Of a DNA stretch of 6,229 bases, positions 1-5,608 are shown in pieces. Source of the stretch: Bacteroidia bacterium. Lineage in GTDB: Bacteria > Bacteroidota > Bacteroidia > Bacteroidales > GCA-2748055. The stretch is taken from the NCBI GenBank assembly GCA_030596245.1, contig JAUVKN010000257.1, forward strand, positions 1 to 6,229. The letters are read 5' to 3'. A program made the position numbers and the translations under genes. The number at the start of each line of letters is the position of its first letter. Positions within the stretch are counted from its first letter, which is position 1. The notes under the pieces are model-generated. The model worked only from the letters and a program-made list of their open reading frames with translations. It did not search any database and was not told where the DNA came from.

Positions 1-819
1 TCCCTGTATCCTTACAGGATGTGTCAATTTATTCAGGGCCCATCTGCCGATATCGGCCTGGTGAATGCCCTGGTTGCCAAAATCACCATTGCCTGTATCC
101 CAGAACCAGTGCCATTTATAATGAAACCGGTTTTCATTGAATGGCCGGTAAGGTGCAGGCCCCAGGAATGCATCCCAGTTTACTCCCTCCGGAACAGTTC
201 CGTTCTTCACGCGTCCAATGCTGCCACGTGGTTTCAGGCACAATCCTTTGGCCATATAAATATCTCCCAGTCCGCCGTCATTTAAAAAATCTACGGCCTG
301 CACTGTAGCTATACTGCTTCTGGCCTGTGTGCCGGTTTGAACCACACGGTTATATTTCCGGGCCGCCTCCACCATTTTTCTGCCCTCCAGTATGGTGTGA
401 GAAACAGGCTTCTCCACATAAACATCCTTCCCTGCCTGACAGGCCCAGATGGTTTGAAGGGCATGCCAGTGGTTAGGTGTGGCAATCGTTACAGCATCAA
501 TGTTTGTATCCTCCAGAACTTTCCGGTATTCCGTTTCTGTCGCAGGTTTTGTTCCCGTTAGTTTTTCAACTTCAGCAACCGCCCCGGGCAGCAATCTTTC
601 ATCGATGTCACACAGGGTGGCAATTTTTACATTGGGTATTTTTGCCAGTGCACGGTAATGATCCTTGCCCCTGCTGCGGATCCCGATTACCGCAACATTC
701 ACTGTGTTATTTGGACTTCTTTGTTTTGAAGCCTGACTTAAAACGGGTCTGGCAACAAAAGCGCCTGCGGTTGCCACACCTGATCTCTTTATAAATGAAC
801 GTCTGTCTAAATTTTCCAT
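1..819 (-). CDS. Tat-exported Gfo/Idh/MocA family oxidoreductase (3' end cut by window edge)
   Basis: An ATG at 819-817 opens a frame that runs 273 codons to the left edge without a stop, so the C-terminus is missing (family members usually exceed 400 residues). Residues 1-30 form a twin-arginine signal, with DRRSFIK at 5-11 followed by a short apolar stretch. The mature part starts with a Rossmann fold: strand and dinucleotide loop VAVIGIRSRG at 42-51, the acidic end of the second strand (CDID, 70-73), TPNHWH at 114-119 and the family motif EKP at 136-138. The second domain contains GNGDFGNQGIHQAD (243-256), whose HxxD is the usual active-site pair. The protein should be a NAD(P)-dependent sugar oxidoreductase that is folded with its cofactor and exported by Tat, as known for Zymomonas glucose-fructose oxidoreductase. 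It is the last visible gene of the operon, 22 bases after the deacetylase gene. Substrate unknown. The family call is secure; the reaction is not. Confidence 0.92.
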   Translation of the reverse strand, partial: MENLDRRSFIKRSGVATAGAFVARPVLSQASKQRSPNNTVNVAVIGIRSRGKDHYRALAKIPNVKIATLCDIDERLLPGAVAEVEKLTGTKPATETEYRKVLEDTNIDAVTIATPNHWHALQTIWACQAGKDVYVEKPVSHTILEGRKMVEAARKYNRVVQTGTQARSSIATVQAVDFLNDGGLGDIYMAKGLCLKPRGSIGRVKNGTVPEGVNWDAFLGPAPYRPFNENRFHYKWHWFWDTGNGDFGNQGIHQADIGRWALNKLTHPVRIQG

Positions 820-841
820 AACTATTGTAGCTTTAAATACA

Positions 842-1600
842 TTAAACTTCCGAAAATCCCTGGCGAACATAAGCCTCTGCATATTTGCAGTCCCACTGCG
901 ATTCAAGTCCTCTGAACTCACCCATCTTCTCATGATGTCCGTACCATTCAGCAGGATTCTGACAGGCATGTTTCATGGTTGCCTCCTTTTTTAATTCTGC
1001 TGTCTCCGAAATATCCACATAATGGGTAGGATGAAAATTCTGTGTCTGTTCACCTGTCAGTACTTCATAATAGTACAGGTCAAAAGCCTTTTTTTCATCC
1101 CGGCGAAACCAGTTCCAGGCATTATAGACAAGATTTGATACCACCCTGTGGTCAGGATGAGTATCAATAGGCCATTGAGTGAAAACAAGATCGGGTGCCT
1201 CCTTCTCAATCATTTTGGCTATTTTTTCAAATTCACTTTTATTGATGATTGTGTTTCCGTCAATCTGACCGGCAAAAAGGGGTTTGGCTTTCATCACTCT
1301 GCATGCTTCAATGGCTTCAGCGGAACGCATCTCAGCAGCTTCCTGGTGTGTTTTTCCCTTAACACCGGCCTCTCCACGGGTCAGGTAAAGAACAGCCACT
1401 TCATGTCCAAGAGCTGTGAATTTGCAAATGGTGCCACCACAACCGCTCTCCGCATCATCAGGGTGTCCACTGGCAACTAATATTTTCAGAGGCTTCTGAA
1501 TTGCTCCTTCATTTTGAGAAAACAGCGGTCTGCCCAATATGGAAGCTCCTAACAGACCTCCGGATGTTGCCAGCATTTGTCTTCTGGTTTGTTTTGTCAT
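842..1600 (-). CDS. Tat-exported PIG-L family zinc deacetylase
   Basis: This 252-residue protein belongs to the PIG-L/LmbE family, whose members remove N-acetyl groups from sugars or sugar conjugates (GlcNAc-PI, GlcNAc-inositol, bacillithiol precursor) using a single zinc ion. It begins with a twin-arginine signal: TRRQMLA at 5-11, then a Gly/Ala/Leu-rich segment to about residue 28. The mature domain shows the first metal motif GHPDDAE at 45-51 (His46 and Asp49 as ligands, Asp48 as likely general base), RGEAG at 75-79, and the second motif HPDH at 148-151, with His151 as third ligand. The catalytic set is therefore complete and the length is normal. It lies 18 bases after the second TIM-barrel gene and 22 bases before the exported oxidoreductase gene, so the two exported enzymes form a distal pair in the operon. 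An N-acyl sugar or glycoside is the expected substrate type, but nothing here identifies it. Confidence 0.93.
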   Translation of the reverse strand: MTKQTRRQMLATSGGLLGASILGRPLFSQNEGAIQKPLKILVASGHPDDAESGCGGTICKFTALGHEVAVLYLTRGEAGVKGKTHQEAAEMRSAEAIEACRVMKAKPLFAGQIDGNTIINKSEFEKIAKMIEKEAPDLVFTQWPIDTHPDHRVVSNLVYNAWNWFRRDEKKAFDLYYYEVLTGEQTQNFHPTHYVDISETAELKKEATMKHACQNPAEWYGHHEKMGEFRGLESQWDCKYAEAYVRQGFSEV

Positions 1601-1609
1601 TTTTTCCTT
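1601..1609 (-). promoter_or_regulatory. A-rich leader with Shine-Dalgarno-like AAGGA before the deacetylase gene
   Basis: Read on the minus strand, the bases before the ATG at 1600 are almost pure A with AAGGA at 1609-1605, four bases from the start codon. This supports the chosen start, which also places the twin-arginine motif at the very N-terminus. Several other leaders in the operon (before the genes starting at 819, 2578, 3238 and 4265) lack a clear Shine-Dalgarno sequence. Confidence 0.45.
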
Positions 1610-1618
1610 TTTTTGATT

Positions 1619-2578
1619 TTACAATCTGTAAATCTCTCTGTTCACCAACCTCATGAGCTCGATGTAGTCCTCTTCGGCCATCAGCTGGCGGTACTTTTTC
1701 CTATCCAGCTTTCCTGCCAGTTCATATACACCACGGGAAACCTCCGAATGACGTTCAAAAAAATCTACCATACTGAATATCCTGGGAGATGCATCGGTGG
1801 TGAAATACTTGCTGTAATTGTACTCACGGGCCCAGAACATCAATTCCACATAATGGAGGAAATGACGGCTGGCACCCACCAGGTCCCAGTCTGCTCTTGT
1901 ATCGTTATCGTTGGTATGGATATAGGCATCGAATCCCGATTCGTAGATGGTGACCAGCGACTGTGCAGGATTCTCCTGACTCTGCAATGAGTGGCCCATA
2001 TCCATGGTGATCCCTGTATTGGGGTTCCCTACCTCTTTTAAAAGGAGCAGTGCCTTGGCAGTAGTATCCAGTTGACAATGAACACGGGTTTCCGAATACT
2101 TGGGTTCGAGAAAGAGGGGGATCCCGGGTTTATAATCGGCCGCTTCACCTACGGTTTCGATCATGTATTTCCATGCAGTACTGTAATCTATCTGGAAAAG
2201 CACATCATACCCGTCACTGAGGGGACAGCAGGTGACATGGGGTGCTCCCACAGCCTCTGCATAGTCCTTTCCCTTTTTGATCATTTCAACGGCCCTGTCC
2301 CGAATCTCCTTTACCGGTCTGGACAGCGCTCCCGGTACCCACTCGGGCTCCTTTTTAATATTTACATTAACAGCTGCAAAACTGAGCCCCAGCTCCTTCA
2401 TCCAACCTTTGGTCTCCTCAGCATCTCCTGTTTCATAGGGGAATACAATTTCGACCCCGTCAAATCCTTCAATCTGCTTGACAATCTCCAGCTTCTCCTT
2501 CACAGTGACTGGTTGCTGGTATTCTGAAAACCTGTCCTGGGTCTTCCCCAGGAATCCGATGATTACTCCCTGTTTCAT
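1619..2578 (-). CDS. TIM-barrel sugar isomerase with a rhamnose-isomerase-like metal site
   Basis: This 319-residue protein is a xylose-isomerase-like TIM barrel (sugar phosphate isomerase/epimerase superfamily), with no signal peptide and so cytoplasmic. Candidate metal residues are Glu158 (LEPK), Asp193 and His196 (MDMGH, 192-196), His221 (HTND), the DWD at 230-232 and Asp262 (TTDASPR, 260-266). An E-D-H-D structural site plus His and a DxD for a second metal is the arrangement of Pseudomonas stutzeri L-rhamnose isomerase (as recalled: E219, D254, H281, D327; H257, D289, D291). The Glu-Asp spacing (35) and Asp-His spacing (3) are the same. The likely chemistry is therefore metal-assisted aldose-ketose isomerisation of a free sugar. 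A decarboxylase role is an alternative, since I recall that the 3-oxo-isoapionate decarboxylase OiaC belongs to this superfamily. The gene lies 21 bases after dhaL and 18 before the deacetylase gene. The leader has no clear Shine-Dalgarno sequence. Exact substrate unknown. Confidence 0.85.
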   Translation of the reverse strand: MKQGVIIGFLGKTQDRFSEYQQPVTVKEKLEIVKQIEGFDGVEIVFPYETGDAEETKGWMKELGLSFAAVNVNIKKEPEWVPGALSRPVKEIRDRAVEMIKKGKDYAEAVGAPHVTCCPLSDGYDVLFQIDYSTAWKYMIETVGEAADYKPGIPLFLEPKYSETRVHCQLDTTAKALLLLKEVGNPNTGITMDMGHSLQSQENPAQSLVTIYESGFDAYIHTNDNDTRADWDLVGASRHFLHYVELMFWAREYNYSKYFTTDASPRIFSMVDFFERHSEVSRGVYELAGKLDRKKYRQLMAEEDYIELMRLVNREIYRL

Positions 2579-2599
2579 TCTATTTGTTTTATGACAATC

Positions 2600-3238
2600 T
2601 TATAATAGTTCAATAATGGTATCGGCCATAACCCCCAGCAGGATGGCGCAAGAGGCTGCACCTGCATCGATCACCCCCCTGGAGCGTTCCCCGAGCCGGC
2701 TTGAACGGCCAATTCGTGCCACCATATCTTCTGTCCTGTCCCTCCCCTCTTCTGCAGAATTTTTCATGGCTTCCAGGGCTGCTTTGAAATCGCTCCCTTC
2801 TACCAGTGACCGGTTGTATGCATCAATGGCAGGATAGAGGGCATCCACCAGTGTCTTATCCCCCACTTTTGCCTCTGATAATCGCGCCATGCCATCTTTT
2901 ATCCCATTGAGTGCTTCGCTGAAGAGGGTTGCATCAATCATGTTGTGATCTGCAAAAGTCCTCCCCATGGTTTTGAAGATCGTTCCATAAAGAGGCCCCA
3001 TGGAACCTCCAATTCTCATCATCAGTATCTTAGCCAGGGTTTTCAGTCCGTGTGACAGATCTCCCGGATCTCTATCGAGCGCTTCCCGGGTCATGGAAAA
3101 TCCCTTGTTCATGTTGACCCCGTGATCACCATCTCCGATGGCCCCGTCGATGTCGCTGAGATATTGCTTATTCTCCCGGATAACCAGGATCATCCTGTCG
3201 ACGACGATGATCCCATCACTATTTTTGAACCTGCTCAC
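2600..3238 (-). CDS. dhaL: DhaL-type nucleotide-binding subunit of a dihydroxyacetone/erythrulose-type kinase
   Basis: At 212 residues this matches the DhaL family, the all-alpha nucleotide-binding half of Dha kinase that passes phosphate to substrate bound on DhaK. The start is GTG (3238-3236): an in-frame TGA lies at 3253-3251, five codons upstream, and the first ATG (residue 16) would delete the first helix. The Mg-binding loop is intact, with Asp31, Asp36 and Asp38 in DGAIGDGDHG (31-40). The nucleotide loop GGSMGPLYG is at 77-85 and GDKTLVDAL at 126-134. The last conserved loop reads GRSSRLGERSRG (177-188), then DAGAAS (191-196), where classical DhaL has GRASYLGERSIGH and DPGA. Arg for Tyr and Ala for Pro suggest a divergent subgroup. 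It sits 19 bases after dhaK. No dhaM-like phosphotransfer gene is visible, so whether it uses ATP directly or a DhaM partner is open. Confidence 0.93.
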   Translation of the reverse strand: MSRFKNSDGIIVVDRMILVIRENKQYLSDIDGAIGDGDHGVNMNKGFSMTREALDRDPGDLSHGLKTLAKILMMRIGGSMGPLYGTIFKTMGRTFADHNMIDATLFSEALNGIKDGMARLSEAKVGDKTLVDALYPAIDAYNRSLVEGSDFKAALEAMKNSAEEGRDRTEDMVARIGRSSRLGERSRGVIDAGAASCAILLGVMADTIIELL

Positions 3239-3257
3239 CTGTTTAACTTTTCAGCTT

Positions 3258-4265
3258 TTATACCCTCTGAAACTGTCTCAGACCAGCCGAATCGGCTTCT
3301 AAGTCAATGCACTGCTTCAGTTCATCATCCAGCTTCATCAGAGTAAGGGTGGCCCCGGCCATCTCCAGAGAAGTGAAATAATTGCCCACATAGGAGAGAT
3401 ATACTTTGATGCCCCATTTTTCCAGCTGGCTAATCACATCCCTGTATAGAATATATAGTTCCATTACCGGTGTCGATCCCAGTCCGGAAATAAGAAGTGC
3501 CACCTCGTCTCCCTGTTCAAAGGGCAGGTCAGGGATAACTGCATCGCACATCCTTTGGGCCACTTCAGCAGAAGTTTCAAGGTCTGCAATTTCGATCCCA
3601 GGTTCCCCATGATGACCAATTCCAACCTCCATTTTTCCAGGGTCCACTTTAAAATTGGAGTGTCCCACCTCCGGTATGGCACAACCACTCAGTCCAACCC
3701 CGATGCTCCGTGTGTTGTCAATGGCTTTCCGGGAAGCCGCAATTACCTCCTCCAGTGTTCCTCCCATGGCAGCTTTTGCGCCTCCCACTTTCCACATGAG
3801 TACCTCTCCGGCCACACCCCTGCGTTTCTCTCGCTCATTTTTCGGAGCGGAGGGTACGTCATCGTTGGCTACCACTCTCTTCACTTCAATCCCTTCATCT
3901 TCCGCCTCCTCCATGGCCATGGACACATTCATGTTGTCCCCCGCATAATTTCCATAGAGTATGGCCACGCCCTTGCCTCCGTCGGCTGCCCTGATGGCAT
4001 CATAGAACATCTGGGCCGGGGGAGAAGTGAAGATCTCGCCCACTGCAACGGCATCACACATGTTTTTGCCAATATACCCGATAAATGCCGGCTTATGTCC
4101 CGATCCACCACCGGTTACAATACCTACCTTTCCTTCCACCGGGGCATTTTTATACTTGAGAACCCTGTCGTTCCCGGTATTGCTGATAAGGTCGGCATGT
4201 GCCTTAACATATCCCTGAAGCATTTCATCAACTACAAGGGAGGGATCATTGATAAACTTTTGCAT
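3258..4265 (-). CDS. dhaK: DhaK-type ketose-binding subunit of a dihydroxyacetone/erythrulose-type kinase
   Basis: At 335 residues this has the usual length of a stand-alone DhaK, the subunit that holds a short ketose as a covalent hemiaminal on a histidine while DhaL delivers the phosphate. The key residues are present: Gly-rich loop GGGSGHKP at 52-59 with His57, Asp110 in GNYAGDNMN (105-113), and the hemiaminal His219 in GHHGEPG (217-223). These correspond to His56, Asp109 and His218 of the E. coli protein. The loop after His57 reads KPAFIGY, where the E. coli protein has EPAHAG, a change next to the substrate pocket that may mark a ketose other than dihydroxyacetone. ATP-dependent Dha kinases are usually one DhaK-DhaL fusion, and split subunits usually work with the PTS protein DhaM; here the subunits are split with no DhaM seen. 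The gene follows the RpiB-like gene by 6 bases. L-erythrulose kinase (LerK-like) is a good candidate function. Confidence 0.94.
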   Translation of the reverse strand: MQKFINDPSLVVDEMLQGYVKAHADLISNTGNDRVLKYKNAPVEGKVGIVTGGGSGHKPAFIGYIGKNMCDAVAVGEIFTSPPAQMFYDAIRAADGGKGVAILYGNYAGDNMNVSMAMEEAEDEGIEVKRVVANDDVPSAPKNEREKRRGVAGEVLMWKVGGAKAAMGGTLEEVIAASRKAIDNTRSIGVGLSGCAIPEVGHSNFKVDPGKMEVGIGHHGEPGIEIADLETSAEVAQRMCDAVIPDLPFEQGDEVALLISGLGSTPVMELYILYRDVISQLEKWGIKVYLSYVGNYFTSLEMAGATLTLMKLDDELKQCIDLEADSAGLRQFQRV

Positions 4266-4271
4266 GTAGTT

Positions 4272-4727
4272 CTATTTTTTAAATGACTCCTTTTCCAGAT
4301 TGTGCATGGTATCCACTTTCTGGGCCGACCTGCCGCCCTGGTATTCTGCTTCCAGCCAGGCATCCACAATAGTTTTGGCCAGTTCATCACCCACCACACG
4401 AGCCCCCATGGTGAGTACCTGGGCATTGTTGCTTGCCCGTAAACGTTCTGCTGAATATACATCATGACAAACTCCTGCAAAAACGCCCTCCACTTTATTG
4501 GCAATCATGGCCATACCCAGGCCGGTTCCACAGATCAGGATGGCCCGGTCGAGCCGTTCATCCCGTACCTTTTTTGCCAGGTTATAGCCCACTTCAGGAT
4601 AAGTGGCGTCTGGTTTTACTGAATTATAATCCAGGTCCACCACTTCAATTCCCTTGCTTTTCAGATGGTCCACCACCACCCTCTTCAACCCGAATGCGGC
4701 ATCGTCTGCATCAATGATCACTTTCAT
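4272..4727 (-). CDS. RpiB/LacAB family sugar-phosphate isomerase, candidate tetrose-phosphate isomerase
   Basis: The 151-residue protein starts at ATG 4727-4725, giving MKVIID as the first beta strand; a longer frame from 4781 would add 18 residues unlike the family that overlap the upstream gene. The start overlaps the upstream stop as ATGA. The catalytic Cys66 lies in ILICGTGLGMAMIANK (63-78), with the same number as in E. coli RpiB. Asp8, Arg110 and Arg133 are kept, while Lys137 replaces Arg. Two active-site positions differ from E. coli RpiB: the His after the first Asp is Asp9, and the ring-opening His99 is Ser99 (in RASNNAQV). The enzyme should interconvert an aldose phosphate and a ketose phosphate. 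With a DhaK/DhaL kinase next door, D-erythrulose 4-phosphate to D-erythrose 4-phosphate (as for DerI or EryI) is the most sensible reaction. Ribose-5-phosphate isomerase activity is less likely but not excluded. Confidence 0.93.
   Translation of the reverse strand: MKVIIDADDAAFGLKRVVVDHLKSKGIEVVDLDYNSVKPDATYPEVGYNLAKKVRDERLDRAILICGTGLGMAMIANKVEGVFAGVCHDVYSAERLRASNNAQVLTMGARVVGDELAKTIVDAWLEAEYQGGRSAQKVDTMHNLEKESFKK
4724..4727 (-). other. ATGA stop-start overlap coupling the first TIM-barrel gene and the RpiB-like gene
   Basis: Minus-strand bases 4727 to 4724 read ATGA. ATG starts the RpiB-like protein and TGA (4726-4724) stops the upstream TIM-barrel protein after PYLEK. Such overlaps usually mean translational coupling. 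This is the only overlap in the operon; all other junctions have gaps of 6-22 bases. Confidence 0.9.
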
Positions 4728-5587
4728 TTTTCCAGGTATGGCATTATCTCTGACAGGTAATCCAGGCTCTGCTTCACCCATCCGTCAGGATCATCCACAA
4801 ACCCTCCGCTTGCTTCGCTGCCCATTTCGATCCCGGCCACACAGGGCTCACCGTACCTGACACAATTCTCTTCAATTCCCAACTCCAGCAGCTTGTCCAC
4901 ATAGGCTTTGAAATCTACGGCCCCCGTTCCCAGAATGCTGTTGGTATGGGCAAAGGATTCCGTTTCACTCAGGTGCACATGCAGGAGCCTGCTCTTCAGT
5001 TTTTCGAGGGATGCGGGCTCTTCGCGGGTGATCACCAAGTGTCCCACATCCACGTTGGGATATACATTGGGCAGCGCCAGGTCCTCCACCACTTTTGCCA
5101 GTTTACTGGTACTATTCACAATGAAGTATACATGGGGATCCAACTCGAAGCCTACAAGCAGGTCCTTGTCCAGGCACCACCGGGCGAACCTCCCCACATT
5201 CTCCAGCATATAGAGCCAGGATTGTTCCGGTGATACCCCCAGTTCATACAATCCTCCGCCCCAGCAAACCAGCAGCTGCCGGCCACCCAGTTCCATCTGA
5301 AAATCGGCACACTGTTTCATATATTCGAAAACTGCATCCCGCTTTTTTCGATCGGGATGGGCTGTATCTTTGGTAGCCACCATGAGCATCTGAGAACTCA
5401 CCAGTCCGTTATCCTTCACAATCCGGACCGCCTCTCTCTTCTGTTCTTTGGTCATTGTGGCAGGGTTCCCTTTCCTGATCCCTGCATATTCGATATACCT
5501 GAATCCAAATTTGGCCGCACTTCGAAGCGACTCATCGGGGCCTTTGTTGCCCACCTCATAGACCAGTGTGTTCAGCGCAAGTTTCAT
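4724..5587 (-). CDS. TIM-barrel sugar (phosphate) isomerase/epimerase
   Basis: This 287-residue cytoplasmic protein belongs to the xylose-isomerase-like TIM-barrel superfamily. The metal site can be read as Glu148 (GFELDPH), Asp180 and His183 (NVDVGHL), His205 (HVHLSE) and Glu254 (GIEMG), an E-D-H-E set as in D-tagatose/D-psicose 3-epimerases (E152, D185, H211, E246 in the Pseudomonas cichorii enzyme, as recalled). Glu254 lies further from His205 than in that enzyme (49 against 35 residues), and the Arg that follows the metal His there has no clear equivalent. The family name is therefore safe but the reaction is not. AGGGA at 5598-5594, six bases before the ATG, supports the start. The gene follows the permease gene by 21 bases and overlaps the RpiB-like gene. 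Candidate roles are epimerase or isomerase of a small ketose or ketose phosphate (a LerI-like step), or decarboxylase of a 3-oxo sugar acid. Confidence 0.87.
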   Translation of the reverse strand: MKLALNTLVYEVGNKGPDESLRSAAKFGFRYIEYAGIRKGNPATMTKEQKREAVRIVKDNGLVSSQMLMVATKDTAHPDRKKRDAVFEYMKQCADFQMELGGRQLLVCWGGGLYELGVSPEQSWLYMLENVGRFARWCLDKDLLVGFELDPHVYFIVNSTSKLAKVVEDLALPNVYPNVDVGHLVITREEPASLEKLKSRLLHVHLSETESFAHTNSILGTGAVDFKAYVDKLLELGIEENCVRYGEPCVAGIEMGSEASGGFVDDPDGWVKQSLDYLSEIMPYLEK

Positions 5588-5593
5588 AGGATT

Positions 5594-5598
5594 TCCCT
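5594..5598 (-). promoter_or_regulatory. Shine-Dalgarno-like AGGGA before the first TIM-barrel gene
   Basis: On the minus strand AGGGA occupies 5598-5594, six bases before the ATG at 5587, within the 21-base gap after the permease stop codon. It is the best-spaced ribosome-binding site seen in the window and supports the chosen start. Confidence 0.45.
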
Positions 5599-5608
5599 GG
5601 CTATTATT

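Noticed and set aside
1..819. The exported Gfo/Idh/MocA protein as a GH109-type alpha-N-acetylgalactosaminidase, tempting because a deacetylase gene sits next to it.
   Set aside because: The second domain has GNGDFGNQGIHQAD, typical of the exported oxidoreductase branch, and I do not see the YPTHG-type motif I associate with GH109. The missing C-terminus leaves some doubt.
820..841. A possible promoter or terminator in the 22-base AT-rich gap before the oxidoreductase gene.
   Set aside because: No stem-loop or Bacteroidota-type -7 element is visible, and the gap has the same size as the other within-operon gaps.
3555..4286. A 243-codon plus-strand open frame lying opposite dhaK, and a similar 203-codon frame at 5357-5968.
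   Set aside because: Both lie antisense to genes with intact catalytic motifs, show no recognisable domain, and have the His/Cys/Pro/Ser-rich make-up of reverse-strand shadows.
4272..4727. The RpiB-like protein as LacA or LacB of the tagatose 6-phosphate pathway.
   Set aside because: LacA and LacB work as a pair with a tagatose-6-phosphate kinase and aldolase; only one such subunit and neither partner is present here.
4728..4781. An 18-residue N-terminal extension of the RpiB-like protein from an ATG at 4781.
   Set aside because: The extension overlaps the upstream coding sequence, and the family begins with the first beta strand, which the ATG at 4727 supplies in an ATGA overlap.
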